Source: Enterobacter sp. RHBSTW-00175 (lineage in GTDB: Bacteria > Pseudomonadota > Gammaproteobacteria > Enterobacterales > Enterobacteriaceae). Taken from it: a stretch of 64,000 nt of DNA. The stretch is taken from contig NZ_CP055930.1 of assembly GCF_013927005.1 (NCBI RefSeq), positions 3,844,001 through 3,908,000 of the forward strand, written 5' to 3'. How positions within the stretch are numbered: position 1 is the first letter of the stretch; each line of letters starts with the position of its first letter. Below are positions 44,878 through 53,941 of this stretch, piece by piece. The notes under the pieces were generated by a model that saw only the letters and a list, made by a program, of their open reading frames with translations, searched no databases and was not told where the DNA came from. Position numbers and translations under genes: made by a program.

Positions 44878-45109
44878 GGGGCCGACGCCTTCTCTGATTG
44901 GAGGAACCAACGGCCGCCCCAAGCGGGCGGTCGTTAAGCGGCTCAGCCAATGCTACCGCTGCCACGGCGATCTGGTTATGGGAACGAACTGCATTGAAAT
45001 CCCAAAACTTGGGCAGGCCTATTCGACCGACCGACGTGTATGCGATGAATGCTTCCAGCTCATTCTGCGCAAAACCGAGGAGGACTTGGCTGAGATCAGG
45101 AAGCTTTAG
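44858..45109 (+). CDS. Small zinc-ribbon protein, partner of the helicase
   Basis: An 83-residue protein with a basic N-terminus (MKKSSSRGPTPSLIGGTNGRPKRAVVKRL) and a four-cysteine zinc ribbon (CYRCHGDL...VCDECF), ending in an acidic helix. It overlaps the helicase gene by 20 bases in another frame, so expression is coupled. No named family comes to mind. Confidence 0.7.
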   Translation: MKKSSSRGPTPSLIGGTNGRPKRAVVKRLSQCYRCHGDLVMGTNCIEIPKLGQAYSTDRRVCDECFQLILRKTEEDLAEIRKL

Positions 45110-45135
45110 GCGGATATTTATCTGTTGCTCCTGCA

Positions 45136-45375
45136 TTAAATGTCATGTTTCAAGGAAATCGACCTTCCCACTCGCCTGAACCCCCGATCCCCCGCCATAA
45201 ACGCCTCAAGCATGTGCGGGATCAGCGTCACCGCATCGACCGCCTCGCCATACGCCTGCGCGTGCAGCGCGGCGTAGTGGTCGAGGTCGGCTTTCAGGCT
45301 GGTTGGGCAGGCAAAGGTCAGCTTCGTGGATTCCGTTTTCGGTAGCGGGCCGAGCCGCAGCTTGCGCGTCGTCAT
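45136..45375 (-). CDS. DUF2274 protein, last gene of the trb operon
   Basis: A 79-residue protein (MTTRKLRLGPLPKTESTKLTFACPTSLKADLDHYAALHAQAYGEAVDAVTLIPHMLEAFMAGDRGF), the DUF2274 family routinely found after trbI in Tn4371-type elements. Its N-terminal part recalls ribbon-helix-helix or DNA-associated small proteins. The start overlaps the trbI stop (ATGA). Role in transfer unknown. Confidence 0.85.
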   Translation of the reverse strand: MTTRKLRLGPLPKTESTKLTFACPTSLKADLDHYAALHAQAYGEAVDAVTLIPHMLEAFMAGDRGFRRVGRSISLKHDI

Positions 45376-46655
45376 CGTGAAGTCCCCTTGTTGAAGAACA
45401 ACGGCTGGTAGGGCCGCAGCACCAGATCCCGGTTGGCGATGATGCGAACCGGCAGGCCCGGCCGCTCGGTCAGCGTCGGCTGGATGTTCATGTTGCGCCG
45501 GGTCATCTCCTGCCCGACCTGATTGATGCTGTCCTGCGCGCTGTCGCGCCCGGCGATGATGATGCGGTCGCCATCCTGGCGGTTCTCCGGCGCGGCCAGC
45601 TCGGCACCAACGCCCAGCAGCGTGGTCAGCGCCGCTCCGGCGAAGATGCGGCCCCAGTGGTAGTCCACGTCGTCTTCCAGCCCGGCATAGCCGGCCGGGT
45701 CGGCTCCGACCAGGTTGTCGAGCGTGAGCGAAGACGTGTCGGGCAGAATGATCCGGTTCCAGACGACTTGAACGCGGCTCTGCCCATAGCTGACCTGGCT
45801 GTTGTAGCGGCCGAGGATGCGCGAACCCTGCGGGATGAGCAGAAAGCGCCCGGTAGCCGTGTCATAGACCGGCTCCGTCACCGTGGCGATCACGTCGCCC
45901 GGCAAGTCCGACTTGATGCCCGTCACCAGCGCCCCGGCGATGACCGTCCCGGCCATCACCTGATACGGCGAGGCCGGCATCGTCAGAATGCCGGAATTTT
46001 GGGTCTCTGTACTTCCGGCTTTCTGGAACGCCTCTTTCTGGTCTTGCCGGTTCTGTGTCGCCGTCGGATCGGCGGGCTGCGCTGCCGTAGAGGCTGGCCC
46101 GGCAGCCATCGGGTCGAACGCCGCATTGGCGGCGAAGCCCGGCGCGGCGGTAGCCTGCGACTGCGCCACCGGCGCAGCCTTCTGCGTGCCAGAGCGAAAG
46201 AACACCGATGAACCCGCGGCCGCTTCGGCTTCCTTGCGCAGGGCATCGTTCGGGTCGTGGCCGGGGGCCGCATAGGCGGCCGTCACCGGTTGCTGCGACT
46301 TGACGATGGCCGGGCCAAGATCGCCCGGCAGCGGCGGCCCCAGCTCGGGCACCTTGGGCGGCAAGGCCGGCGGCAGTTTGGAGTAGTCCGCTGGCAGCGC
46401 ATCCAGCCCTTCGGACTTGGAGACACGATCGACGTTGTAAAGCTCGGTCTGTTCACCAGCACCACGCCGCTGCGGTTGCAGCGACCACATCAGCGCGCCG
46501 AGTACGGCGACCGACAGGCCGCCGGTGAGGATGGCCAGCGTGCGTCGGTTCAGGCGCGTGACCGGGCGCGGCTGGGCGCGCAGCGCCACCGCCTCGGGCG
46601 CGATCTTGCCCGCCGCCTGCGGCGCGGCGAGGTCGGGAGTGTCGTCCTGGCTCAT
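45372..46655 (-). CDS. trbI: TrbI (VirB10-like conjugation channel protein)
   Basis: A 427-residue inner-membrane protein that spans the periplasm and links the inner-membrane motor to the outer-membrane pore. It has a short cytoplasmic N-terminus, one membrane segment (RTLAILTGGLSVAVLGALMWSL, about residues 38-59), a proline-rich stalk and the VirB10 beta-barrel domain (MAGTVIAGALVTGIKSDLPGDVIATVTEPVYDTATG...LIPQGSRILGRYNS). It ends the trb gene set. Confidence 0.95.
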   Translation of the reverse strand: MSQDDTPDLAAPQAAGKIAPEAVALRAQPRPVTRLNRRTLAILTGGLSVAVLGALMWSLQPQRRGAGEQTELYNVDRVSKSEGLDALPADYSKLPPALPPKVPELGPPLPGDLGPAIVKSQQPVTAAYAAPGHDPNDALRKEAEAAAGSSVFFRSGTQKAAPVAQSQATAAPGFAANAAFDPMAAGPASTAAQPADPTATQNRQDQKEAFQKAGSTETQNSGILTMPASPYQVMAGTVIAGALVTGIKSDLPGDVIATVTEPVYDTATGRFLLIPQGSRILGRYNSQVSYGQSRVQVVWNRIILPDTSSLTLDNLVGADPAGYAGLEDDVDYHWGRIFAGAALTTLLGVGAELAAPENRQDGDRIIIAGRDSAQDSINQVGQEMTRRNMNIQPTLTERPGLPVRIIANRDLVLRPYQPLFFNKGTSR

Positions 46656-46657
46656 TG

Positions 46658-47662
46658 TCAGTTCCTCCGCGCCACGCCGTCAGTGCGCTCGATCCGCACC
46701 ACGTCACCACCATCGCCGCCCAGGCGCAGTTCGGCCGCGCCAAAGAGGCGATCCACGATGTAATAAGGCGAGCGGAAACGGTAATTGACGAGCTGACCAT
46801 CACCCTGCGCGCCGATGACGAACAGCGGTGGCAGTTCGCCTTGGGCGATACCCGGCGGGAACTGGATATAGACCTTCTCGCCGTCGTCAAACGCCCGCAA
46901 TGGCTTCCACGGCGGATTGCTCCCTGACACCGCGTAGCGGAAACGGATCTTCTCCAGCGCCAGGCCGGTATCGACCGGCGCGGCTGTCTGTGCGGCCTGC
47001 GACTGGCGCTGCAAGGCCAGCATCCGGTCTTTCGGGTAGTCCCATGACACCGACGCCATCCATGCCTTTTCCGTCGAGGTCAGTTCCAGCAGGTACGTCC
47101 GGCGGCTGGTGGTGATGACCAGATTGGTTTTCAGGCCCGAGCGAGTGGGCTTGACCAGCACGTTGACGCGCAGCGCCTCGCCGCTGCCGCTGGACGTGTC
47201 GCCGACGATCCAGCGCACGGTATCGCCAGCGGCGACCGTCACCAGTTCCTCGCCGGGCTGGAGCGAAACCACGGTGACGCGCCCCGGCGCGGCATAGACT
47301 TGATACAACGCGCCGTCGCTGTACGGCCACACCTGAATCGCGTTGACGTAGCCCTCGCGGGTCGGCGCGATACGCGCCTCGGCATTGGCGCGCGAGACGC
47401 GCACCTTCTCGTCGGCCGGCTCCGGCACGGTCGCTGCCTCGTCCAGCTCCGGCAGCGGCTTCAACTGCGCCGGCAGCGCCAGCGGCTCGGGCACGGCGAC
47501 GACTTCGACCGGCTTGGGCGGCTCGGGCAGCGGCTGCGCCTGCACCGGCTCATCGAGCGAGATGGACGGCGGCGGCTTGCCCTGCGAGGCGCAGCCCAGC
47601 AATGACGACGTGGTGGCCGCGAACATCAGCACGAAAGCGTAAAAGCGAAAAGGCAGGTTCAT
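46658..47662 (-). CDS. trbG: TrbG (VirB9-like)
   Basis: The start at 47662 (MNLPFRFYAFVLMFAATTSSLLGCASQ, 334 residues) overlaps the trbF stop by 4 bases; the longer open frame upstream is a shadow of trbF. A lipoprotein-type signal ends at LLGC. A proline-rich linker leads to the VirB9 domain (YPKDRMLAL..., IRFRYAVSGSNPPWKPLRAFDDGEKVYIQFP, DRLFGAAELRLG). It forms part of the outer-membrane core of the mating channel. Confidence 0.95.
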   Translation of the reverse strand: MNLPFRFYAFVLMFAATTSSLLGCASQGKPPPSISLDEPVQAQPLPEPPKPVEVVAVPEPLALPAQLKPLPELDEAATVPEPADEKVRVSRANAEARIAPTREGYVNAIQVWPYSDGALYQVYAAPGRVTVVSLQPGEELVTVAAGDTVRWIVGDTSSGSGEALRVNVLVKPTRSGLKTNLVITTSRRTYLLELTSTEKAWMASVSWDYPKDRMLALQRQSQAAQTAAPVDTGLALEKIRFRYAVSGSNPPWKPLRAFDDGEKVYIQFPPGIAQGELPPLFVIGAQGDGQLVNYRFRSPYYIVDRLFGAAELRLGGDGGDVVRIERTDGVARRN

Positions 47663-48363
47663 GGTTTGGCTCCTTCGGAAGAATCCAGTTCGCGGCTCCA
47701 CGACAGGCCGTTGACGTAGATCCCCAGTGGGTTCTTGCGCAGGCGCTGTTCGGTGCGCGGGGTTTGCAGGACAGTGGAAAGCACGGCGTTCCAGCGTTCG
47801 GTGCCAGCGGGCGCGCCATTGACGAACCGCTGCTCCGTCCAGCGGACGTTGAACGAGGCATCGCTGGCGCGCGTAACGCTGGTGATCTGCACCGTCACCG
47901 ACTCGCGGCCGACGCGGGCGAACGGATCGTTCTTGCTGGCGTAGTCGTTGAGCACGGCCGCGCCGCGGTCGGTGGTGTAGTCGTAGGCATCGAGCCAGTT
48001 CTGCCGCACCACGATGGGGTCGATGGACAGCGAGCGCACCAGCGTCACGAAGCGCGCAAGGTGATGCGCGATCTGCGCATCGGCAGGCCGGTACGGCGTG
48101 GCGGCCTCGCCCACGGTACGCACCTGGCCGGATTGATCGACTTCGATGACGTAGGGCGTGACGATGGACTGCGCCGAGCGCCACACCAGGCCGCCGGCCA
48201 TCAGCAAGGCCAGCACCAGGCAGCCGAAGGCCATCAGCCGCCAGTTCTTCGCCTGCACTCGGGCCGAGCCGATGCGTTCGTCCCACACCTGGGCGGCGGC
48301 TTGATACGGAGTGGCAGGCTGCGGCGTATCGGCATAGCGCACCTGCGGTCGTTTGAATCGCAT
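47659..48363 (-). CDS. trbF: TrbF (VirB8-like)
   Basis: A 234-residue bitopic inner-membrane protein: a cytoplasmic N-terminus (MRFKRPQVRYADTPQPATPYQ), one membrane segment (LMAFGCLVLALLMAGGLVW, about residues 44-62) and a periplasmic VirB8-type domain (RPADAQIAHHLARFVTLVRSLSIDPIVVRQNWLDAYDYTT...FNVRWTEQRF). It organises assembly of the secretion channel. Confidence 0.95.
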   Translation of the reverse strand: MRFKRPQVRYADTPQPATPYQAAAQVWDERIGSARVQAKNWRLMAFGCLVLALLMAGGLVWRSAQSIVTPYVIEVDQSGQVRTVGEAATPYRPADAQIAHHLARFVTLVRSLSIDPIVVRQNWLDAYDYTTDRGAAVLNDYASKNDPFARVGRESVTVQITSVTRASDASFNVRWTEQRFVNGAPAGTERWNAVLSTVLQTPRTEQRLRKNPLGIYVNGLSWSRELDSSEGAKP

Positions 48364-48387
48364 GGTCAGTTCTCCTTGTGAATCGCT

Positions 48388-49782
48388 TTAGTCGTCGGAG
48401 CCGCGCAGGCTCGGGCCTTGCCCGGAGCCGCCGCCATCGCCACCGCGCAACGTGTGTGCGGCAGTGGTCGCGGCATGGGTGATCTGCTGGCGGCGGTGCA
48501 TCCGCTTGGCCCATGCGGGCTGCTCTTGCTTCTGCGAGCTGGCGGCGCTGTCTGTGGCTTCGCCTGCGGCCGCCTGGCCGGAGCCAGCACCACCGGGCGC
48601 AGCACCGGCACCGGCTTCTGTGCCGTTCCATCCAGCGCGGAAAGAGCCGGCCATCTTCTGCGCTGCGCCGGACGCGCCAGATGCGGCGCTGCGCCCGGCA
48701 GACTGCGCGCCGGTCTTGGCGACATTGCCCAAGCCGGCCATCGCGCCCTTGGCCCCTCCGCCCGCAGCGGCGGAACCAGCCTGGAACGCCGAGCGTGCGC
48801 TACCGGCCGCCGAGGTGGCGGCACGCGCACCGGCGCCGGCCAGCTTCGCGGCTGCCGGCGCCATGCGTGCCCCGGCCACGACCGCACCGCCCACGCCCGT
48901 CGCGGCAGCACCAATGGCAACGGCCGTGCCGGTGGCGCCAATGGCCGCACCGGCCATCGCGCCTGCGCCAAGCTGCGGCGCACCGGACACCAGGCCGGTT
49001 GCGATGCCCGGCCCATAGATGCCCAGCGCCAGCAGCGCGAGCGAGGCCAGCATCACGACAAGGGCGTGATCGATGGAGGGTTCGTCGGGGTGAACCTGGA
49101 ACTCCGCGAACAGGCCCGAACCGATGCCGACGATGACGGCCAGCACCAAGACCTTGATGCCCGACGACACCACATTGCCGAGCACTTTCTCCGCGAGAAA
49201 CGAGGTCTTGTTCCAGAGCGCGAACGGCACCAGCACGAAGCCGGCGAGCGTGGTCAGCTTGAACTCGATCAGCGTGATGAAAAGCTGGATCGCCAGCACG
49301 AAGAAACACAGGATGACGGTGAGCCAGGCGAGGAACATCACCACGATGGGGTCGATGTTCACGAACACTTCGGGGAAGCCCGCCATGTCGCCGATCTGGT
49401 CGAGGATCGGCGCGCCGGCGTCGATGCCGGTCTTGGCCAGCCGCCCCGGTTGCAGGAAGTTCTCCATCGTCATGGTCGAGCCGGTGGCCGTCAGGCCCAG
49501 CCCGGCGAACGAACGGAACACGATGCCGGCCAACCAGTTGAAGTTGCCGATGATGTAGGCGAAGGCACCGACGTAGAGCACCTTGCGCAGCAGCTTGGCG
49601 ATCACGTCCTCGCCCTGGCCTGTGGCGTGGCTCATGGCCCAATACAAGCCGGCGATGGTCATGTCGATGACGATCAGCGTGGCGGTCAGGAACGCCACTT
49701 CACCTTGCAGCAGACCGAAACCCGAGTCGATGTAGCGCGAGAACGTATCGAGGAAGCGGTCGATGATGGTCACGTCGTTCAT
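48388..49782 (-). CDS. trbL: TrbL (VirB6-like polytopic protein)
   Basis: A 464-residue protein with about six membrane segments in the first 290 residues (AFLTATLIVIDMTIAGLYWAM, KVLYVGAFAYIIGNFNWLAG, VVMFLAWLTVILCFFVLAIQLF, VLVLAVIVGIGSGLF and others). A long Ala/Gly-rich tail follows, ending in charged residues. In the TrbL/VirB6 family it forms part of the inner-membrane DNA path and is often the target of exclusion proteins. Confidence 0.93.
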   Translation of the reverse strand: MNDVTIIDRFLDTFSRYIDSGFGLLQGEVAFLTATLIVIDMTIAGLYWAMSHATGQGEDVIAKLLRKVLYVGAFAYIIGNFNWLAGIVFRSFAGLGLTATGSTMTMENFLQPGRLAKTGIDAGAPILDQIGDMAGFPEVFVNIDPIVVMFLAWLTVILCFFVLAIQLFITLIEFKLTTLAGFVLVPFALWNKTSFLAEKVLGNVVSSGIKVLVLAVIVGIGSGLFAEFQVHPDEPSIDHALVVMLASLALLALGIYGPGIATGLVSGAPQLGAGAMAGAAIGATGTAVAIGAAATGVGGAVVAGARMAPAAAKLAGAGARAATSAAGSARSAFQAGSAAAGGGAKGAMAGLGNVAKTGAQSAGRSAASGASGAAQKMAGSFRAGWNGTEAGAGAAPGGAGSGQAAAGEATDSAASSQKQEQPAWAKRMHRRQQITHAATTAAHTLRGGDGGGSGQGPSLRGSDD

Positions 49783-50081
49783 GGCGTGTCCTCTCCAATG
49801 GGTTCATCGAAGCTCGCCGGAATCGGCGGCAGCTCGGCCAGCGTCCGGTATTCATCCGGCCCGGCTTGACCGGAGAAGAAGCGCCGCCGGAACGCTTCGG
49901 CGGCGGCGCGGCAGTCGTCTTCGTCCACGGCCTGCCGGTCGGCCGCGCACTGCGCACGCAACGCCTTGAGCCGCACGGGATCGGCAACCAATGCGTCGGC
50001 CAAGTTCTCTGCTGGCTGCTGGCCGCACGCGGTCAGCAGCAGGGCCAGCAGCGAAACCGACAAGACGGGAGCGCATCGCAT
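49779..50081 (-). CDS. trbK: TrbK-like entry-exclusion lipoprotein
   Basis: The start at 50081 gives 100 residues with a signal peptide ending in the lipobox LTAC (MRCAPVLSVSLLALLLTACGQQPAENLADALVADP). The body (PVRLKALRAQCAADRQAVDEDDCRAAAEAFRRRFFSG) is clearly related to the EexN lipoprotein at 57674-57937. It lies between trbJ and trbL, the position of IncP trbK. It should block redundant mating into cells that already carry the element. Confidence 0.85.
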   Translation of the reverse strand: MRCAPVLSVSLLALLLTACGQQPAENLADALVADPVRLKALRAQCAADRQAVDEDDCRAAAEAFRRRFFSGQAGPDEYRTLAELPPIPASFDEPIGEDTP

Positions 50082-50092
50082 GGCCGCCTCCG

Positions 50093-50830
50093 TCAGTTGT
50101 TGTAGAAATTGATGGACTGCGGCGTGTACGGCGTGCCGCTGCCCAGGAAGCGCCGCCGCACTTCGCGGGCGCGCTCGGTGGCCGCCGCCTGCCGCGCCAG
50201 TTCCAGCGAGGCCGAGCGGTCTTGCGTGATCTGGAGCTGCTGGGACTGGATGGACTGCTTGGCCTGCAAGGCAAGAAGCTGGTTGGTCGCCTGCTGCGCC
50301 TGCAAGGCACCGGTGGCCGACTGGCTCTGGCTCACGAGGTCGGCCAGCGCGCTTTCGTCTTGGGCCAGGTTCTGCGACACCTGCGCCTGCATCCGCATCG
50401 CGGTATGCAAGCCATCGAGCGTGTTCTTCCAGCGTTCGCGGGCGTCCTGCGCCATGCGGTCGCCGCTGATGGTCGCGGCGTACTGCTCCGGGTACAGACG
50501 GGCAAACGTGGCATCCATGCTCTGCACGTCGTAGGCCAGTCCCTGTGCCTCGGCGATCAGGCGTTCGGTGGTGGCGAGCGTGGAGCGCAGGCGGTTGACG
50601 ATGTTGAAATCGAGGCTCGTCAGATTGCGGGCCTGGTTTATCAACATCTGCGCCTCGTTTTGCAGTTGATTGATCTGGTTGTTGATCTGCTCCATCGTGC
50701 GAATTGCCGTCAGCGTGTTCTGCACAAGGTTGGCGGGGTCGATGAACGTGAGCGCTGATGCGGGCTGCGCGGTCAGCAGCGTCACCGACAGCACGGCAGT
50801 CAGGGATACGGAAAGAGCACGGGTCTTCAT
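50093..50830 (-). CDS. trbJ: TrbJ (VirB5-like)
   Basis: A 245-residue secreted protein with signal peptide (MKTRALSVSLTAVLSVTLLTAQPASA). The mature domain is long and helical (FIDPANLVQNTLTAIRTMEQINNQINQLQNEAQMLINQARNLTSLD...). The C-terminus reads RRRFLGSGTPYTPQ and ends in NFYNN. VirB5-type proteins sit at the pilus tip or periplasm and help contact the recipient. The start overlaps the trbE stop by 4 bases. Confidence 0.93.
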   Translation of the reverse strand: MKTRALSVSLTAVLSVTLLTAQPASALTFIDPANLVQNTLTAIRTMEQINNQINQLQNEAQMLINQARNLTSLDFNIVNRLRSTLATTERLIAEAQGLAYDVQSMDATFARLYPEQYAATISGDRMAQDARERWKNTLDGLHTAMRMQAQVSQNLAQDESALADLVSQSQSATGALQAQQATNQLLALQAKQSIQSQQLQITQDRSASLELARQAAATERAREVRRRFLGSGTPYTPQSINFYNN

Positions 50831-53277
50831 GGCGAAACCTCCAGCGGTTGAGAAGCGAGGAAAGAAGCCGCCGCAGGCGAGGACGGCAGCAGGTCGGCGG
50901 CCCAGTCGAGGCCGCGATGGCGCAGCCACGCACCGGCGAAGCCGGGAGCGCCGGCCTGCGTCAGCACGCGGTCAATGTCGCGTTGGTCTTGCGGTGTGGA
51001 TGCGCCCGCGAAGGCGAGCGCGGCCGGCCCCAGGTCGAGGTCGAACAGGCGATTGCCGAGACGCGATTGGTAGTAGTAGTCGCGCTTGGGCTGGGCGGTG
51101 GCGACGATCTCGATTTGCCGGCTGTTGAGGCCGAAGCCCTCGTAGATCGTGCGAATCTGCGGTTCGGTCGCCTGCGGGTTGGGTAAGAAAATCCGACTCG
51201 GGCAGCTCTCTATGATTGCGGGCGCAATGCTCGAATCCTTGATGTCCGCCAGACTCTGCGTGGCGAAGATCACGGACACGTTTTTCTTGCGCAGCGTCTT
51301 CAACCATTGGCGAATGCGCGCGGCGAAAGACGGCTCATCGAGGAACAGCCACGCCTCATCCAGAATCAGCAGCGTCGGCGCACCGTCGAAACGCTCATCG
51401 AAGCGGGCGAACAGGTAGCGCAGCACCGCCTGCACGGCGGCGGGGCTGTGCATCAGTTCTTCCATCTCGAAGCCCTGCACGTCACCGAAGCCGAGACGAT
51501 CGGTGTCCGCGTCCAGCAGCTTGCCGTGCGCGCCGCCGAGCACATAGGGCGCGAGTGCCTGCCGTAGCGCGTTCGATTGCAGCAGCACCGAGAACCCGGT
51601 CAACGTGCGCTGCTCAACGGGCGCCCCGGCCAAGCTGCCCAGCGCCGACCAGATGACCGCCTTCTCGTCCGGGCCGACCGTCACGCCCTCATGCAGCAGG
51701 CGGCCTTCCACCCATTCCCCCGCCCAGGAGCGATAGCTTTCCCGGTCGATACGCGCGAGTGGCTGGAAGGCAATGCCGCCATCGGCACCCAGGTCGTAGT
51801 GCTCGCCGCCCAGGCCCAGGATGGTGGCGCGCATCGAGCGGCCCATGTCGAAGGCGAAGATCCGCGAGCCGAAGTAGCGGCGGAACTGCATCGCCAGGAT
51901 GGCGAGCAAGACCGACTTGCCCATACCGGTCGGGCCGGCGACCAGGGTATGCCCCACGTCGCCGATATGCGTCACCAGCCGGAACGGCGTCGCGCCATCG
52001 GTGCGGGTGACGATCAGCGGCGGGCTGTCGAGGTGGTCGTTCTTCTCCGGCCCGGCCCACACCGCCGACAGCGGCATCATGTGCGCCAGGTTCAGCGTCG
52101 AGACGATGGGCTGGCGGACATTCGCGTAGGCATTGCCGGGGATGGACGACAGCCACGCATCCACGGCATTCAAGGTCTCGGGGATGGTCACGAAACCCCG
52201 GCCCTGGATGACGCGCTCCACCATGCGCAGCTTTTCGTCGGCCGCGGCTGGATCGGCATCGAGCACCGTCACCGTGGCAGTGAAGTGACCGAAGGCGACC
52301 TGATCGCCACCCAGCTCCTGCATCGCGGCATCCGCGTCGGCCGCCTTGTTGCTCGCGTCGGTATCGACCAGCGGGCTTTCCTGCTGGAAGATGGTTTCGC
52401 GCAGCAGCGCCACCACGTTCTTGCGCTTGGCGAACCACTGGCGGCGCAGGCGGCCGAGTTCCTTTTCCGCCTCGGCTTTGTCCAGGCAGAGAAAGCGCGT
52501 GCTCCAGCGGTAGGCGAAGCCCAGGCGGTTGAGATCGTCCAGCAAGCCCGGCCAGGTCGAAGTCGGAAAGCCGCGCACCGACACCACGCGCAGGTGCTGG
52601 TCACCCAGCGTCGGCGCCAGGCCGCCGACCAGCGCGGAGTCGGCCAGCAGTGCGTCGATATGGAACGGCACTTCGGGTACGCCCACGCGGTAGCGCCGCG
52701 TGGACACCGTGGCGTGCAGGTAGGTCAGCGTCTCGGCGTCATCGAGCCAGGCGATTTCCGGCATCACGCCATCGAGCAAGTCGAAGACACGATCAGTTTC
52801 CGCTACGAAGGCTTCGAGCCGGCCGTGCCAGTCGACGCCGTCGCCGGGCGCGTTCTCGTAGAGCAGCTTGGCCGCGCGGGCGCGCGACTCCTCGGGCGGC
52901 AGGTAAGCCAATGTCAGGTGATAGCCGCTCTCGAAGTGATGCCCCGATTCCTCGAAGGCCGCGCGGCGTTCCTCGTCCACGAGCCAGGACAGCGGTTCGG
53001 GAAAGTCGGAGTGTGGGTAGTCCGCCGCCGGCCGGCGCACGGCCTCAATGAACAAGGCCCAGCCCGAACCCAGGCGGCGTAGCGCGTTGTTGAGTCGCGC
53101 CGACGTGGAGATCAGTTCGCCCTGCGTTGCGCTGTCCAGATCAGGCCCGCGAAAGCGCGCCGTGCGCTGGAAACTGCCGTCCTTGTTCAAGACGACACCC
53201 GGCGCGATCAGGCCGGCCCAGGGCAACCAGTCGGCCAGCAGCGCGGGGCGCTGACGGTATTCGGCAAGATTCAGCAT
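50827..53277 (-). CDS. trbE: TrbE (VirB4-like conjugation ATPase)
   Basis: An 816-residue ATPase that powers pilus assembly and transfer. The start at 53277 (MLNLAEYRQRPALLADWLPWAG) is chosen because the open frame further upstream only shadows trbC/trbD. Walker A is AGPTGMGKSVLLAIL and Walker B LLILDEAWLFLD, with a Q-motif-like IFATQSLADIKDS nearby. The N-terminal VirB4 domain (about residues 1-420) is complete. Confidence 0.95.
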   Translation of the reverse strand: MLNLAEYRQRPALLADWLPWAGLIAPGVVLNKDGSFQRTARFRGPDLDSATQGELISTSARLNNALRRLGSGWALFIEAVRRPAADYPHSDFPEPLSWLVDEERRAAFEESGHHFESGYHLTLAYLPPEESRARAAKLLYENAPGDGVDWHGRLEAFVAETDRVFDLLDGVMPEIAWLDDAETLTYLHATVSTRRYRVGVPEVPFHIDALLADSALVGGLAPTLGDQHLRVVSVRGFPTSTWPGLLDDLNRLGFAYRWSTRFLCLDKAEAEKELGRLRRQWFAKRKNVVALLRETIFQQESPLVDTDASNKAADADAAMQELGGDQVAFGHFTATVTVLDADPAAADEKLRMVERVIQGRGFVTIPETLNAVDAWLSSIPGNAYANVRQPIVSTLNLAHMMPLSAVWAGPEKNDHLDSPPLIVTRTDGATPFRLVTHIGDVGHTLVAGPTGMGKSVLLAILAMQFRRYFGSRIFAFDMGRSMRATILGLGGEHYDLGADGGIAFQPLARIDRESYRSWAGEWVEGRLLHEGVTVGPDEKAVIWSALGSLAGAPVEQRTLTGFSVLLQSNALRQALAPYVLGGAHGKLLDADTDRLGFGDVQGFEMEELMHSPAAVQAVLRYLFARFDERFDGAPTLLILDEAWLFLDEPSFAARIRQWLKTLRKKNVSVIFATQSLADIKDSSIAPAIIESCPSRIFLPNPQATEPQIRTIYEGFGLNSRQIEIVATAQPKRDYYYQSRLGNRLFDLDLGPAALAFAGASTPQDQRDIDRVLTQAGAPGFAGAWLRHRGLDWAADLLPSSPAAASFLASQPLEVSP

Positions 53278-53288
53278 GGCGGCGTCCC

Positions 53289-53561
53289 CTACACGTCCAG
53301 CAGCGGTTTGTGCTTGATGTGCCGGGCGAAGACCTGCATGAACTGCGGATCGACGCGCGCGCCCCAGACCGCCAGCGAATGGCCGACGATCCAGAGCACC
53401 GCACCGGGAATCCACAGTTGCAGGCCCAGCCCGACGGCGGCGGCTAGCGTGCCGTTGGCAATCGCCACGGTGCGCGGCGCACCGCCCATCAGGATCGGCT
53501 CGGTGAGTGAGCGATGCAGCGGCACCTCGAAGCCCGCCGCGAAGGCATCCGGGGCACTCAT
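53289..53561 (-). CDS. trbD: TrbD (VirB3-like)
   Basis: The start at 53561 gives a 90-residue protein (MSAPDAFAAGFEVPLHRSLTEPILMGGAPRTVAIANGTLAAAVGLGLQLW...) with two close hydrophobic segments, typical of VirB3/TrbD inner-membrane components. It overlaps the trbC stop by 4 bases. Confidence 0.93.
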   Translation of the reverse strand: MSAPDAFAAGFEVPLHRSLTEPILMGGAPRTVAIANGTLAAAVGLGLQLWIPGAVLWIVGHSLAVWGARVDPQFMQVFARHIKHKPLLDV

Positions 53562-53941
53562 ACGACCGCCCCGCCGGAGAACGAGAAGAACGACAGGAAG
53601 AACGAGGACGCGGCGAACGCAATGGACAGACCGAACACGATCTGGATCAGCTTGCGGAAGCCGCCGCTGGTATCGCCGAAGGCCAACGCCAGGCCGGTGG
53701 AAATGATGATGATGACCGCAACGATGCGCGCCACCGGCCCCTGGATGGATTCGAGGATCGAGGTCAGCGGCCCTTCCCAGGGCATCGAGGAACCGGAGGC
53801 CTGCGCGGTGCCGGCCGTCATCAGCATGATGGCGGCCAGCAGCAGCCCGTGCTGCACCGGCCCGGCCAGGCGCCGCAGGCGCGCGAAGGCCGAAGCCGGA
53901 TTTACGGAAATGCGGAAAGCATGAATGTGCATCTGCGTCAT
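53558..53941 (-). CDS. trbC: TrbC (VirB2-like pilin)
   Basis: A 127-residue prepilin: a long signal peptide ending at AQA (about residue 48), then the mature part with two hydrophobic segments (GPVARIVAVIIIISTGLALAFGD and LIQIVFGLSIAFAASSFFLSFF). In IncP systems TrbC is cyclised by TraF, and a TraF-like peptidase gene is present at 62883-63470. It overlaps trbB by 4 bases. Confidence 0.93.
   Translation of the reverse strand: MTQMHIHAFRISVNPASAFARLRRLAGPVQHGLLLAAIMLMTAGTAQASGSSMPWEGPLTSILESIQGPVARIVAVIIIISTGLALAFGDTSGGFRKLIQIVFGLSIAFAASSFFLSFFSFSGGAVV

Noticed and set aside
47663..48631. N-terminal extension that would make TrbG 657 residues
   Set aside because: The extra part reads through trbF and trbL in the wrong frame and is Arg/Pro/Ala-rich low complexity. 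The start at 47662 gives a proper signal peptide and a 4-base overlap with trbF.
48418..49869. Long plus-strand frame across trbL
   Set aside because: Antisense artefact of GC-rich DNA; trbL has clear membrane segments and overlapping neighbours.
51577..53082. 501-codon plus-strand frame opposite trbE
   Set aside because: Antisense artefact; TrbE has complete Walker motifs on the other strand.
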